Source: Deltaproteobacteria bacterium (GTDB taxonomy: Bacteria; Desulfobacterota; Desulfobulbia; Desulfobulbales; JAGXFP01). Taken from it: a stretch of DNA of 46,075 nt. The stretch covers positions 1 to 46,075 of the forward strand of contig JAGVGT010000020.1 of the NCBI GenBank assembly GCA_020056965.1. The letters are read 5' to 3'. The notes beneath the pieces were generated by a model. That model was not told the DNA's origin. It did no database searches and saw only the letters and a program-made list of their open reading frames with translations. A program made the translations under genes and the position numbers. Shown here piece after piece: positions 32,948-42,618 of the stretch. Position 1 is the stretch's first letter; the number at the start of each line of letters is the position of its first letter.

Positions 32948-35900
32948 ATGCCTCTCCATTTTGGCCAGATCAGAAACCGCTTCCGGGCCGGGATGTCCTT
33001 CTCGCTCAGAGGGATCGTCCTGAGCGCTGTTCTTCATCTGGTGGTGATTACCAGCCCCGGCTCGACCCCTCGAGGCGAAGATGCCGCCAGGCCGGATCCA
33101 GGGCAGGAAAAGGCGGCCAATCCTGCCCTGGAGGCGCGGAATGTTTCCGGAGCGGAGGTGGCATTCGCGCTGGCTTCCGGGAGCACCCGGGCTGGAATCG
33201 AGCACCCTCTGGCCTGGAACCGCCCGGTCTTTGCCCAGGGTGAGCTCGGCCCGGCAATCGCCCGGGAAAAAGGGCGCGGGCTCAAGACCCACACCAAGCG
33301 CCCGCCATCCCTGCGGCCGCCGGAATTTACCCCTTACATCCCGCCAGAGATGGCGGAACTGGTCATTGACGCTGACCGTGATGTCTTCAAACGCACGCAG
33401 CCGGCCGACGACGACCGCCATGGCCTCGAGCGCGAAGAGCGCCTCTTCCGGGACGCTCTAGCCGAAGACCTGCGGGACTGCCGCCTGGACCGGATCTCCC
33501 TGGCGGAGGCCCTGCTCCGGCTGAGCTATTTTCGGCTGCAGGATGCGCTCCTGCGCCAGGGTAAGAAACCGGATTTCAGTTACGGCCAGGTGCGTGATAT
33601 CTTGGCCGACAAGATGGCGGCAATCAGGCGGGAAGAGGTGAACGGGGCCTCTCCGGAAAACTGGGCCACCGCGCTCCTGGTCGCCCATCGCCAGGACAAG
33701 ATCTATGAGGAAAGGCGGGGGCAATCCCTGCTCAACTCGATCTGGTATGACCTCTACAACTGTCGAACTGGCAGCGAAGAGCTTTTGCTCTATCTCAGCC
33801 GCTATCATCCCGAGCTGGAACTGGGGACGGTGCGCGGCAGCGTGCTCAAGCATGACGGCACGCTCATGGGGCACATGGATCCAGCCGTAAAGATCGACGG
33901 CCGGTGGCTGGTCTTGAAAACAGTGGCACTGGATACGCTCCTGGTGGATGAGTACCAGATCGGCGAGCTGTATCCCCTGGAAAAAATCGTTCTCGATTAT
34001 CTGCCGGACCTGGCGGATGCAGAGTGTCACCTGGGTTCGCCACTGGCCAGAAACGGTGAACCGCTGGCCGGCGAGGTCGATCTCTATACCAGGGGCGATC
34101 ACCCCCTGGCCGTGAAGGATAAGCCGCCGCCGATCATTCTCTGGCGCGAGAGCACTTCCTATCAAGGCCCCTACCGGATGATGGGCCGGGAAGACCGGTT
34201 GCTGCATGAGATGTTGAGCCGTTACCCGCCCCTGGCCGGAGAACGGCAGCTGCTCACCGAGGACGATCCCTTTGCTGATCTGCTCTTGCACCTGCTGCTG
34301 ACCGCTCCCGACGAACGGCAGTCGCTGCTGGACCTTTACCTGCGTAAACGGGTCACGACCGCGCCCTCCCGATTCAAAAGACCTCTGCGCACGGCGGCTT
34401 ACCTCCCCAGCTACGGTGACCTCCTTGCCACCCTGGAACAGAGGGCGGGCGGCATGCTGGAGATCGCTCCCGGCAGCCTGGTGCCGATGGCGCATTTTTC
34501 AGGCCATGGCGAGTACCTCGCGGCAAACGACCGGCGCATGGCTGAACTCACCCAGATGGTGTCACCACCGGGGAAGCTGGAGCTGGCGGGCGAGATCAAG
34601 AATTTTCTCTTCACGGCGCCGGAACCGGGTGTGACCGCCATCTTCCCGCCGGTCGCGGAATCTCGTGCGCTGGTGGCAGGTCTTCTCGATGACGCCTATG
34701 ACCTGTCGCTGCCCGTGGCAGAGGAGCAGGCGCGGCGGGCGAACACCACCTCGGCCAGGGAGATCGCCATCGTCAAGGCCGGGCTGCTGGACCATTCGGG
34801 CGCGGCCCAAGATCTGCTGGCCCAGAGAATTACCCTGCTGAAAGAAGTGCTGGCCCACAAGGCGGTTGATTTTGCCGGTGGGGAGGCCCGCTCACGCCAT
34901 GAAGTCCCGGCGAGCCTCTCCTTTGCTGAGACGGTCGCCCGGGGCGGCAGAGATGGGCTTTCCCCGGGCTTTATCAAGGATATGGTGGAGTTGCTGGGAG
35001 AAGGCGAGGCGGTGCAGGCTTTTCGCAACTATCTGCAACCGATGTTTGCCGCTGGCCCTGGGAAAAACGGGGTGGTCACCCTGGACCGGCAACGGACCGC
35101 GGAGATGCTCGGCTATTTCGATCACTATCTGCTGCTGGCGGAGAGCCGCAAGCAGGTTGTCCTGGTCGCCCGGCAGCTCTATGAGCACCATCCTGATCCG
35201 GCCACCAGGGTGGGGGCGGCCCAGTTTCTGGTCAGCCAGGGGGCCCTTGACCCGACCAGCGCCGGAACCGGGTATGTCGCCGCCCTGGCGCGGCAGCCCT
35301 TCGATGTGCGGGAGTTGCGCTCTCTGCTGGAAACGGGATTGGGGGTTGAGCAGGCCAGGACACACCTCCACCAGAGAATCGCGACGATCTCCCTCAAGGG
35401 GTTGGAGCATTGGCACCCCGAGCGGGTTGGCAATGGCCGGGTTGCCCCGGAGCTGCTGCAGCTCGATGAGCTGATGCGGGGCGCGATCATGCTGGGGGAT
35501 GATGGTGCCCGTGAGCGGATCGCCGAAAAGCTTACCGACCTGCTCACGGCGGTGTTGGCGACTGGGGCGGCGCCGGTCGGGCGCAACGAACCCCACTATG
35601 CCAACGGGCTCAATGCCTTGTCGGCTCTTTCGCGCAGCGGGGTCGCCGCGGACGAGGCCATCTTCCCACGCTTCCTGGCCTTTGGCGCTCGTGATCCGGC
35701 CGGGTTTTTTTATGCAAAGCTGCTGGGCAATTGGCTGGGAGAGGAGCGCTATCGTGGTCTGCTTGCCAAGGCCCTGCAAGATGAGCGGGCGCGGTTTGCC
35801 TCAACCTTGGCCGATCTTGCCACTCTGCGGGGCCAGGGGGAAGCGACCCGCAGCAGCGAGAGCAATTCGGCCCGGCCGGGATGGGTGGCGCGCTACGGCG

Positions 35901-36778
35901 CCACCCTGGAGAACCTGGCCGACCGGGTGTCAACCATCAGCTTTCTCGACGGCCTGGCAGATCTGGAAGGGCAGAGTGCAGAGGCGCAGCGCGTTCAGGC
36001 CGCCATGCTGGCGGAACTGTTCGCCCAGGCCGAGTTTCATAAAAAATTTGCTGCGACCGCCGACCCTGCAATCACGGCGGTTCGCGATGAGGCCCTGCTG
36101 ATCGAGTCGGTGTTTCGCGCCGTTGAACTGGCCGGTTACTTGGCGAAACAGAGCGGCCGACCCGGCAGGCTGGACCTCAATCACGCCCCCACCCTGCGCG
36201 TCGAGGGTGAGTTCCTTTCGTCCTGCGGCGCCATGCCCAAGATTGTTGATGGGCGCAATGGCCCGCTCAATGTGCTGTTCACCAAAGCGCCGATATACTT
36301 TGACTCTCTTCTGGACGCGGAAAACAGTCCGGCCATCGCCGCCGAGGCGTTTCGCCATGAACGGGAGTTGCGCGAGCTTCTGACCAGACAGCCGCTTGCC
36401 CCCGGGACCGGCAAAGAGTTGGACGATACTGAGGCTTTTATTCGCGACCTGGACCAGAGCGGCTTCTGCGATATCAGACGGTTGTATCTTCTGGAAACGC
36501 TTCTGCGACGGGCCGTCCTGCCGGAAAGACTGCCGAATTGGCTTCTCGACCTGGCCCAGGATAGCTTCCTCCAGGAAATGGCGTACCTGACCCGGATCAG
36601 GAGTGTCGGCGGCGTTGCGGCGGTTTTTCAAGAATCCCGGAGAGTGGGGCGTGAGGAGTTCATCCGGCGCTGGGGAGAGCACCCGTTTTCCATCCGCAAC
36701 CTTTATGGCACCATGGTCCTGGTAAAAATGGGCCGCCTCAGGGTGAACCGCACAGGGGAGTTCGAGGCAACCAAGTAA
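32948..36778 (+). CDS. Large protein of unknown function with transglutaminase-like stretch
   Basis: 1276 residues, not recognised as a whole. A hydrophobic segment at ~20-36 ('RGIVLSAVLHLVVI') could be a signal anchor; an alternative start is Met16 (32993). The low-complexity region ~40-130 is Pro/Ala-rich. Residues ~268-330 resemble a transglutaminase-like core: Cys272 in 'YDLYNCRTGSEELLLYL', then 'VRGSVLKHDGTLMGHMDPAV' with His309 and 'KIDGRWLVL'. The Asp expected about 15 residues after the His is Lys324 here, so activity is doubtful. The rest (~380-1260) is mostly alpha-helical, rich in Leu/Arg/Glu, with few cysteines. It is divergent from the marR operon and followed 232 bases later by fhs. 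Envelope localisation is an inference. Confidence 0.75.
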   Translation: MPLHFGQIRNRFRAGMSFSLRGIVLSAVLHLVVITSPGSTPRGEDAARPDPGQEKAANPALEARNVSGAEVAFALASGSTRAGIEHPLAWNRPVFAQGELGPAIAREKGRGLKTHTKRPPSLRPPEFTPYIPPEMAELVIDADRDVFKRTQPADDDRHGLEREERLFRDALAEDLRDCRLDRISLAEALLRLSYFRLQDALLRQGKKPDFSYGQVRDILADKMAAIRREEVNGASPENWATALLVAHRQDKIYEERRGQSLLNSIWYDLYNCRTGSEELLLYLSRYHPELELGTVRGSVLKHDGTLMGHMDPAVKIDGRWLVLKTVALDTLLVDEYQIGELYPLEKIVLDYLPDLADAECHLGSPLARNGEPLAGEVDLYTRGDHPLAVKDKPPPIILWRESTSYQGPYRMMGREDRLLHEMLSRYPPLAGERQLLTEDDPFADLLLHLLLTAPDERQSLLDLYLRKRVTTAPSRFKRPLRTAAYLPSYGDLLATLEQRAGGMLEIAPGSLVPMAHFSGHGEYLAANDRRMAELTQMVSPPGKLELAGEIKNFLFTAPEPGVTAIFPPVAESRALVAGLLDDAYDLSLPVAEEQARRANTTSAREIAIVKAGLLDHSGAAQDLLAQRITLLKEVLAHKAVDFAGGEARSRHEVPASLSFAETVARGGRDGLSPGFIKDMVELLGEGEAVQAFRNYLQPMFAAGPGKNGVVTLDRQRTAEMLGYFDHYLLLAESRKQVVLVARQLYEHHPDPATRVGAAQFLVSQGALDPTSAGTGYVAALARQPFDVRELRSLLETGLGVEQARTHLHQRIATISLKGLEHWHPERVGNGRVAPELLQLDELMRGAIMLGDDGARERIAEKLTDLLTAVLATGAAPVGRNEPHYANGLNALSALSRSGVAADEAIFPRFLAFGARDPAGFFYAKLLGNWLGEERYRGLLAKALQDERARFASTLADLATLRGQGEATRSSESNSARPGWVARYGATLENLADRVSTISFLDGLADLEGQSAEAQRVQAAMLAELFAQAEFHKKFAATADPAITAVRDEALLIESVFRAVELAGYLAKQSGRPGRLDLNHAPTLRVEGEFLSSCGAMPKIVDGRNGPLNVLFTKAPIYFDSLLDAENSPAIAAEAFRHERELRELLTRQPLAPGTGKELDDTEAFIRDLDQSGFCDIRRLYLLETLLRRAVLPERLPNWLLDLAQDSFLQEMAYLTRIRSVGGVAAVFQESRRVGREEFIRRWGEHPFSIRNLYGTMVLVKMGRLRVNRTGEFEATK

Positions 36779-37010
36779 GTCTTACCTCATTTTTCCCCAT
36801 CTGCGGATTCTACCTGTTGCTTTCCGTTTGATTATCCGGTAGTTTTCCACGGTTCTGTTTTTTGAGGTATGGCGGGCCTGCCCGGCAAAAGCCCTGCTTC
36901 CCCATCTGATCCCTCGTAGTAAACAATGAAAGCACCCGGCCGCGTCAGCGGTTCGGTCAGAATATGATGTATTGGGTTTCAATTTATTCATTTTAACGAA
37001 GGAGGATGAA

Positions 37011-38774
37011 ATGGCTTTTGATGCGGTGAAGATGGCGGACTGGCAGATATCCGAAGAGGCCGAAAAGAACATGCCGACCCCGGAAGAGTGGCGGGATCGA
37101 CTGGGACTGGAGAAGGACGAAATCCTCCCCATGGGCCGCTTGGCCAAGCTCGATTTCTTGAAGATCATCAATCGGCTCAAGGATAAGCCGGACGGCAAGT
37201 ACATCGAGGTGACCGCGATTACCCCGACCCCCTTGGGTGAAGGCAAATCGACCACCTCCTGCGGCCTGATGGAAGGTCTGGGCAAGCGCGGTAAGATGGC
37301 CGGCGGTTCCCTGCGGCAGCCCTCCGGCGGCCCGACCATGAACGTCAAGGGCACCGCGGCGGGCGGCGGCAATTCCCTGCTGATCCCGATGACCGAGTTT
37401 TCTCTGGGCCTCACCGGTGATATCAACGACATCATGAACGCCCATAACTTAGGGATGGTCGCCATGACCTCCCGGATGCAGCATGAGCGCAACTATAACG
37501 ACGAGCAGCTGGCTCGACTGACCGGCATGCGGCGGCTCGACATCGACCCCACCCGGGTGGAATTCGGCTGGGTCATCGACTTCTGTGCCCAGGCCCTGCG
37601 CAATATCGTCATCGGCCTTGGTGGCCGCACCGACGGCTATACCATGCAGTCCAAGTTCGGTATTGCGGTGGGCTCCGAGCTGATGGCCATCCTCGCCATT
37701 GCCACGGATTTGGCCGACCTGAAGGAACGGATCAACGACATCACCGTCGCCTTCGACAAGAGCGGCAAGCCAGTGACCTGCCGCGACCTGGAAGTGGGCA
37801 ACGCCATGGCCGCCTTCATGCGTAACACCATCAATCCCACCCTGATGTGTACCGCCGAGTACAACCCCTGCCTGGTCCATGCCGGGCCCTTTGCCAACAT
37901 CGCCGTCGGCCAGTCTTCGATCATCGCCGACCGGGTGGCCCTGAAGCTCTTTGAATACAACGTCACCGAGTCCGGCTTTGCCGCTGATATCGGTTTCGAG
38001 AAATTCTGGAACGTCAAGTGCCGTTACTCCGGCTTGAAGCCGCATGTCTCGGTGCTCACCGCCACCATCCGCGCTCTGAAGATGCACGGCGGCGGACCGA
38101 AGGTCGTGCCGGGCAAGCCCCTTGATGACGCCTATACCAAGGAGAATATCGGGCTGGTTGAGAAGGGTTGCGAGAACATGGTCCACCTGATCAATGTGAT
38201 CCGCAAGGCCGGCATCAACCCGGTGGTCTGCATCAACCGTTTCTATTCCGACACCGACGAGGAGTGTAAGGTTGTGCAAAGGATTGCCGAGGCAGCCGGG
38301 GCCCGTTGCGCCGAATCCAAGCATTGGGAAAAGGGCGGTGACGGGGCGCTGGAGTTTGCCGATGCGGTGATCGATGCCTGCAACGAAGAGAACGACTTCA
38401 AGTTCCTCTATCCGCTGGAGATGAAACTGCGCGACCGGGTTGAGTTAATCACCAAGGAAGTCTATGGCGGCGACGGGGTCGATTGGTCGCCGGAGGCCTT
38501 GACCAAGGCCAAGATGCTGGAGGCCGATCCCCAGTATGCTGACTATGCCACCATGATGGTCAAGAGCCACCTGAGCCTGACTCATGATCCGACCTTGAAA
38601 GGGGTACCCAAGGGCTGGCGCTTGCCGGTGCGGGACATCCTGATCTACTCCGGCGCCAAGTTCCTTTGCCCCTGTGCCGGCACGATCAGCCTGATGCCCG
38701 GCACCAGCTCGAATCCGGCCTTCCGGCGGATTGATGTTGATCCGGAAACCGGTAAGGTTTCAGGCCTGTTCTAA
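37011..38774 (+). CDS. fhs: Formate-tetrahydrofolate ligase
   Basis: 587 residues from the ATG at 37011, which has AAGGAGG at ideal spacing; an in-frame ATG at 36972 is rejected. The enzyme activates formate with ATP to 10-formyl-THF, the entry of the methyl branch of the Wood-Ljungdahl pathway (or its reverse in acetate oxidation). The P-loop '[12 protein letters not shown]' is at residues ~70-81. Further family blocks are '[20 protein letters not shown]', '[20 protein letters not shown]' and the C-terminal '[20 protein letters not shown]'. It is monocistronic, as a 14-base-stem terminator follows 85 bases later. folD, cooS and metF lie downstream beyond the pilB-like gene. Confidence 0.96.
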   Translation: MAFDAVKMADWQISEEAEKNMPTPEEWRDRLGLEKDEILPMGRLAKLDFLKIINRLKDKPDGKYIEVTAITPTPLGEGKSTTSCGLMEGLGKRGKMAGGSLRQPSGGPTMNVKGTAAGGGNSLLIPMTEFSLGLTGDINDIMNAHNLGMVAMTSRMQHERNYNDEQLARLTGMRRLDIDPTRVEFGWVIDFCAQALRNIVIGLGGRTDGYTMQSKFGIAVGSELMAILAIATDLADLKERINDITVAFDKSGKPVTCRDLEVGNAMAAFMRNTINPTLMCTAEYNPCLVHAGPFANIAVGQSSIIADRVALKLFEYNVTESGFAADIGFEKFWNVKCRYSGLKPHVSVLTATIRALKMHGGGPKVVPGKPLDDAYTKENIGLVEKGCENMVHLINVIRKAGINPVVCINRFYSDTDEECKVVQRIAEAAGARCAESKHWEKGGDGALEFADAVIDACNEENDFKFLYPLEMKLRDRVELITKEVYGGDGVDWSPEALTKAKMLEADPQYADYATMMVKSHLSLTHDPTLKGVPKGWRLPVRDILIYSGAKFLCPCAGTISLMPGTSSNPAFRRIDVDPETGKVSGLF

Positions 38775-38859
38775 AGCTGAGTTGAGCTGCTTGTCTGCTC
38801 AATCGAAACTTATGCCCTTCGGGGTATAGCGCTACATATCTTCGCATTAGGATTATGAC

Positions 38860-38896
38860 AAAAAGCGGCCCGGGACTTTGTTCCGGGCCGCTTTTT
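38860..38896. terminator. Bidirectional intrinsic terminator after fhs
   Basis: AAAAAGCGGCCCGG (38860-38873) and CCGGGCCGCTTTTT (38883-38896) form a perfect 14-base stem with a 9-base loop. The A-run on one side and T-run on the other let it work on both strands. It isolates fhs from the pilB-like gene. Confidence 0.93.
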
Positions 38897-38913
38897 GCTT
38901 AAAAAATCAGCGG

Positions 38914-38943
38914 TTGTCAACTCCTGGCAGGTTGTTGTATAGA
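38914..38943 (+). promoter_or_regulatory. Predicted sigma-70 promoter of pilB-like gene
   Basis: TTGTCA (38914-38919) and TATAGA (38938-38943) are separated by 18 bases, 57 bases before the ATG at 39000. Each hexamer differs from the sigma-70 consensus at only one or two positions. A GGAGGAAA Shine-Dalgarno follows upstream of the start codon. Confidence 0.5.
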
Positions 38944-38999
38944 TTAAATCTTGTTGTTCGCCACCTAAGGCCTCAACCCGCCCGGAGGAAACCATTGCC

Positions 39000-41231
39000 A
39001 TGCCCAGAGATCAATCCACTAAAGGCACCTTCAAATCGAGTTTGCGGGCCTCCATTAAGGACCAGTCCGGGGCCGGTAAATTGAAGATCGGCGAACTCCT
39101 GCGCAAGGAGGGCCAGATCAATGGCCGCCAGCTGGAAGAGGCCCTGAATGTGCAGAAGCGGACCAATCGGCGCTTAAGCTCCATCCTCCTCCAGCTCGGC
39201 TACATCGAGGCCGACACCATCATCAACGTCCTGAGCCGGACCATGAATTTCCCGGCGGTCTACATCTCCCGGGAGCCGCCCAAGGAGGAGGCGATCCAGG
39301 CCATGCCCTACAGCGTGGCCCGCAAGTATCTGGCCTTCCCCTTGCGGGTTTTGGGCAAGACCCTGCAGATCACCATGACCGAACCCACCGACAGCGCGGC
39401 CGTGGAGGCCCTGCAGAACGAACTCAAACGGCCGCTGTCGGTCTGCGTCTCGGCGGAGCGGGAGATCATCGAGGCCTACCGCACCTACTACAAGATTGAC
39501 GATGAGGAGTACCAGGCCTACTCCAGTGGTGAAGGGCCGGTGGTGCATCATGATGAGGAAGTGGTCGGGATCGACGATTTCGGCGCCTTGGCCTCCGAGG
39601 CCGCCGAGGGCTACGAGATTGAAGGGATCCGCGACCAGGACGACGACTCCGGCCAATACTCGGCCTCGGACGCCCCGATCATCAAATTGGTTAACGGCAT
39701 CCTGATCAAGGCGGTCAAGGAGGGGGTCAGCGATATCCATATCGAGCCCTATGAAAAGTCCCTGCAGGTTCGCTATCGATTGGACGGCGCGCTGTTCCGT
39801 TCCATGAACCTGCCGCTCTCGATCAAGAACGCCCTGAATTCGCGGATCAAGATCATGGCCAATCTGGACATCACCGAGCGGCGGGTGCCCCAGGACGGCC
39901 GGATCAAGATCCGCATCGGCCGCGGCCGGGCCGTGGATTTCCGGGTCTCCTCCCTGCCCACTTTGTTCGGCGAGAGTATCGTTCTGCGGATTCTTGATCA
40001 GGGCTCCCTGAATGTCGATCTCACCCAGCTGGGCTTCGAGGAGGAGACCTTCGAGATGCTCAAGCGCTGTATCGCCAGGCCGCAGGGGTTGCTCTTGGTC
40101 ACCGGCCCCACCGGCAGCGGCAAGACTGTGACCCTCTATTCCATCCTCAACTCTTTGAACAGCGACGAGACCAAAATCCTCACCGCCGAGGATCCGGTCG
40201 AGTTCAACTTCAAGGGGATCAATCAGGTCAACGTCATCAAGGAAGTGGGGATGACCTTTGCCGCCGCCCTGAAGGCCTTTTTGCGCCAAGACCCGGACAT
40301 CATCATGGTCGGCGAGATCCGCGACATGGAGACGGCCGAAATCGCCATCAAGGCGGCGATGACCGGCCATCTGGTTTTGAGTACCCTGCATACCAACGAC
40401 TGCCCGGCCACCATCGGCCGCTTGATCGATATCGGCATTCCCTCCTTCATGCTGGCCTCCTCGGTGACCATGGTCCTCTCCCAGCGGCTGGCCCGACGCC
40501 TCTGCCCCAAATGCAAGGTGGAAGTCACCGAAGACTATAGCCGCGAGCAGTTGATCGGACTGGGTTTTGCCGAGGAAGAGCTGGAAGGGCTGGTCATCTA
40601 CGGGCCCAAGGGGTGCGGTCATTGCCGGGGCGGCGGCTACAAGGGCAGGGTGGGGCTGTTCGAGCTGATGGAGGTCACCGACGAGGTGGCCAAGGCCATT
40701 GGCGCCGAGGTGCCGGAAGAGCAGTTGCGCAAGGTGGCGATCCAGGAGGGCATGACCCCGCTCCGCCAGGCCGGCCTGCGCAAGGTCAAGGAGGGGGTGA
40801 CCTCCATCGAGGAGGTCTTGAAGAAAACGGTGGTTACCGAAGAGAGTCTGCCCGCCTACCTGGTTAACCCCGATATCGAAAACTACGACGATGGCGACTT
40901 TATCATCCGGCAGGGCAACAAAGATAAGGACTTCTTCAAACTGGTCACCGGCGCCTTGTCGGTGGTCCGGGACGGTAAAAAGATCGCCGAAATCGTCCAG
41001 CCCGATGAATACTTCGGGGAGATGTCGGCCATCTCCGGTGAACCGCGCTCGGCCAGCATCGTTTCCAAGGGGCGGTCGGTGGTCAAGCGCCTGCCGGGCG
41101 ATAAAATCATGGAATTGATCGAGAAGCACCCGGAGGTCAGCAAACACTTATTCAAGACCGTGGTCGGTCGTCTGGGCCAGGCCAATCAGATGATTATCAA
41201 GCTGGCCAACAGCCGCCCCTCGGCCAGCTGA
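39000..41231 (+). CDS. PilB/GspE-type secretion ATPase with C-terminal cNMP domain
   Basis: 743 residues. Residues ~25-165 form an MshEN-type N-terminal domain ('KIGELLRKEGQINGRQLEEA' then RRLSSILLQLGYI), a fold that binds c-di-GMP in several type II/IV ATPases. The motor domain follows: Walker A 'GPTGSGKT' 369-376, Asp and His boxes, Walker B 'DPDIIMVGEIRD' 431-442, and the zinc tetracysteine Cys502/505/539/542. Uniquely, residues ~625-735 are a cyclic-nucleotide-binding domain whose phosphate cassette 'FGEMSAISGEPRSASI' (Glu674, Arg683) looks intact. It powers pilus or type II secretion assembly. No pilin, pilC or gsp genes are adjacent; it stands alone between fhs and folD. Confidence 0.9.
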   Translation: MPRDQSTKGTFKSSLRASIKDQSGAGKLKIGELLRKEGQINGRQLEEALNVQKRTNRRLSSILLQLGYIEADTIINVLSRTMNFPAVYISREPPKEEAIQAMPYSVARKYLAFPLRVLGKTLQITMTEPTDSAAVEALQNELKRPLSVCVSAEREIIEAYRTYYKIDDEEYQAYSSGEGPVVHHDEEVVGIDDFGALASEAAEGYEIEGIRDQDDDSGQYSASDAPIIKLVNGILIKAVKEGVSDIHIEPYEKSLQVRYRLDGALFRSMNLPLSIKNALNSRIKIMANLDITERRVPQDGRIKIRIGRGRAVDFRVSSLPTLFGESIVLRILDQGSLNVDLTQLGFEEETFEMLKRCIARPQGLLLVTGPTGSGKTVTLYSILNSLNSDETKILTAEDPVEFNFKGINQVNVIKEVGMTFAAALKAFLRQDPDIIMVGEIRDMETAEIAIKAAMTGHLVLSTLHTNDCPATIGRLIDIGIPSFMLASSVTMVLSQRLARRLCPKCKVEVTEDYSREQLIGLGFAEEELEGLVIYGPKGCGHCRGGGYKGRVGLFELMEVTDEVAKAIGAEVPEEQLRKVAIQEGMTPLRQAGLRKVKEGVTSIEEVLKKTVVTEESLPAYLVNPDIENYDDGDFIIRQGNKDKDFFKLVTGALSVVRDGKKIAEIVQPDEYFGEMSAISGEPRSASIVSKGRSVVKRLPGDKIMELIEKHPEVSKHLFKTVVGRLGQANQMIIKLANSRPSAS

Positions 41232-41558
41232 CCTGTGGGGCCTCGCGCTCGGCGCGGCATTACCACAAGGGCAGCCTGTTTGCAAAGCCAATTATTTCTT
41301 GAAATTAAATTCGCAATTCAGTAGGTTGCTCAGTTCCGGTCGCCGTTATTGGTCTGCATATTCCCGAAGAGCTGGAATTGTATATTACCCGCACGGCTGA
41401 TGAGATACGAAAATAGCCACACCTTCTCGCTTTCTGGGCTTATTCGTCTTACCCTTTCCAAGCCGGCGCCAAACGGAAGTGAATTGTCGGAGTGTTGAGC
41501 ATGATCAAGATTAATAAAATCAGTTTTTATCATATTCTAATGTTCAGAGGAGTGGAAA
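41232..41558. other. 327-base gene-free interval before folD
   Basis: The first ~40 bases are GC-rich and the rest AT-rich, especially 41500-41545 just upstream of the folD ribosome site (AGAGGAG). It presumably holds the promoter of the folD-cooS-metF group, but no single -35/-10 pair is clear. No terminator with a T-tract was found after the pilB-like gene. Confidence 0.5.
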
Positions 41559-42446
41559 ATGAGTGCAAGAATTATCAGCGGCGTCGAAATCGCCAAGGCG
41601 ATCCGTGAGGAACTGAAAGGAGAGATCGCCGACCTCAAGGCCAAACATAATGTCGTGCCGGGTCTGGTCACCGTGTTGGTGGGTGAGAACCCGGCTTCGG
41701 TCTCCTATGTTACCGCCAAGAGCAAGACTGCCAAGGAACTGGGCATCTACTCCGAGCAGGTCGATCTCTCCGCCGAGACCAGCGAGGCCGACCTGCTGGC
41801 CCTGATCGACAAGTACAACCAGGATGAGAAGATCCACGGCATTCTCGTCCAGTTGCCCCTGCCCAAGCATATCAACGAGGCCAGGGTTCTCTACGCCATT
41901 GACCCGGACAAGGACGTGGATGGTTTCCATCCGGTCAACGTCGGCAAGATGGTGCTGGGGGAGAAGTGCTTCCTGCCCTGCACTCCGCACGGCATCCTCG
42001 AAATGCTGCAGCGCAGCGGCGTCGAGACCAGCGGCAAAGAGGTGGTGGTGCTCGGGCGCAGCAACATCGTCGGCAAGCCCATCGCCAATCTGATGCTGCA
42101 GAAACGCCCCGCCGGTAACGCCACCGTTACCCTCTGCCACACCCGCACCAAGGACACCGATTTTCACACTAAACGGGCCGATATCCTCATCGCCGCCGTC
42201 GGCGTACCCAACCTGATCAAGGCCGATCAGGTTAAAGACGGGGTGGTGATCATCGATGTCGGCGTCAACCGGATCGGCATGAGCGAGTCCGGCAAGGCCA
42301 TCCTGGCTGGTGATGTCGATTTCGAATCGGTCAAGGAGAAGGCGTCCTTCATTACTCCGGTGCCGGGCGGCGTTGGTCCGATGACCATCACCATGCTGAT
42401 GAAGAACACCGTACAGTCCGCCAAGCAGGCCGCCGGTCTGCTGTAA
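41559..42446 (+). CDS. folD: Methylene-THF dehydrogenase/cyclohydrolase FolD
   Basis: 295 residues, bifunctional: it hydrolyses methenyl-THF and oxidises or reduces methylene-THF with NAD(P), the middle steps of the methyl branch. Active-site Lys/Tyr block is 'SVSYVTAKSKTAKELGI'; 'HGILVQLPLPKHIN' and 'DPDKDVDGFHPVNVGKMVLG' are substrate-site signatures; 'VVVLGRSNIVGKPIANLML' is the dinucleotide motif; 'FITPVPGGVGPMTITMLMKN' is the C-terminal signature. A good Shine-Dalgarno (AGAGGAG) precedes the ATG. cooS follows after 172 bases containing a strong hairpin. Confidence 0.96.
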   Translation: MSARIISGVEIAKAIREELKGEIADLKAKHNVVPGLVTVLVGENPASVSYVTAKSKTAKELGIYSEQVDLSAETSEADLLALIDKYNQDEKIHGILVQLPLPKHINEARVLYAIDPDKDVDGFHPVNVGKMVLGEKCFLPCTPHGILEMLQRSGVETSGKEVVVLGRSNIVGKPIANLMLQKRPAGNATVTLCHTRTKDTDFHTKRADILIAAVGVPNLIKADQVKDGVVIIDVGVNRIGMSESGKAILAGDVDFESVKEKASFITPVPGGVGPMTITMLMKNTVQSAKQAAGLL

Positions 42447-42464
42447 TTAGCGAGGCTGTTGCGG

Positions 42465-42497
42465 GTCGCCGGGATGGAAAGCCTCCATCCCGGCGAC
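42465..42497 (+). promoter_or_regulatory. Strong intercistronic hairpin between folD and cooS
   Basis: GTCGCCGGGATGGA (42465-42478) and TCCATCCCGGCGAC (42484-42497) form a perfect 14-base stem with a 5-base loop and no T-tract. A smaller GCCGCC-TTTT-GGCGGT hairpin is at 42543-42558. They may stabilise or attenuate the transcript so that folD and cooS are expressed at different levels. Neither fits a riboswitch I recognise. Confidence 0.45.
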
Positions 42498-42618
42498 TGG
42501 CCCCGGACAACTCCACAGATCTTTAATGGTGCTCCACGCGCTGCCGCCTTTTGGCGGTGGTCGGTGGCGATATATTTGTCAAATCCTGCGCAAGACAAAA
42601 AATATTAGAGGTTTCCCG

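Noticed and set aside
36779-37010. Regulatory RNA upstream of fhs
   Set aside because: No stable conserved-looking structure or T-tract; only a good Shine-Dalgarno for fhs was found.
39174-41147. 657-codon open frame on the minus strand opposite the pilB-like gene
   Set aside because: It is a GC-rich antisense shadow of a gene with clear motifs; its translation is low-complexity Gly/Gln/Leu/His/Asp-rich and lacks domains.
42447-42618. ZTP/pfl-type riboswitch in the folD-cooS gap
   Set aside because: The conserved pfl core bases are not found; only plain hairpins are present.
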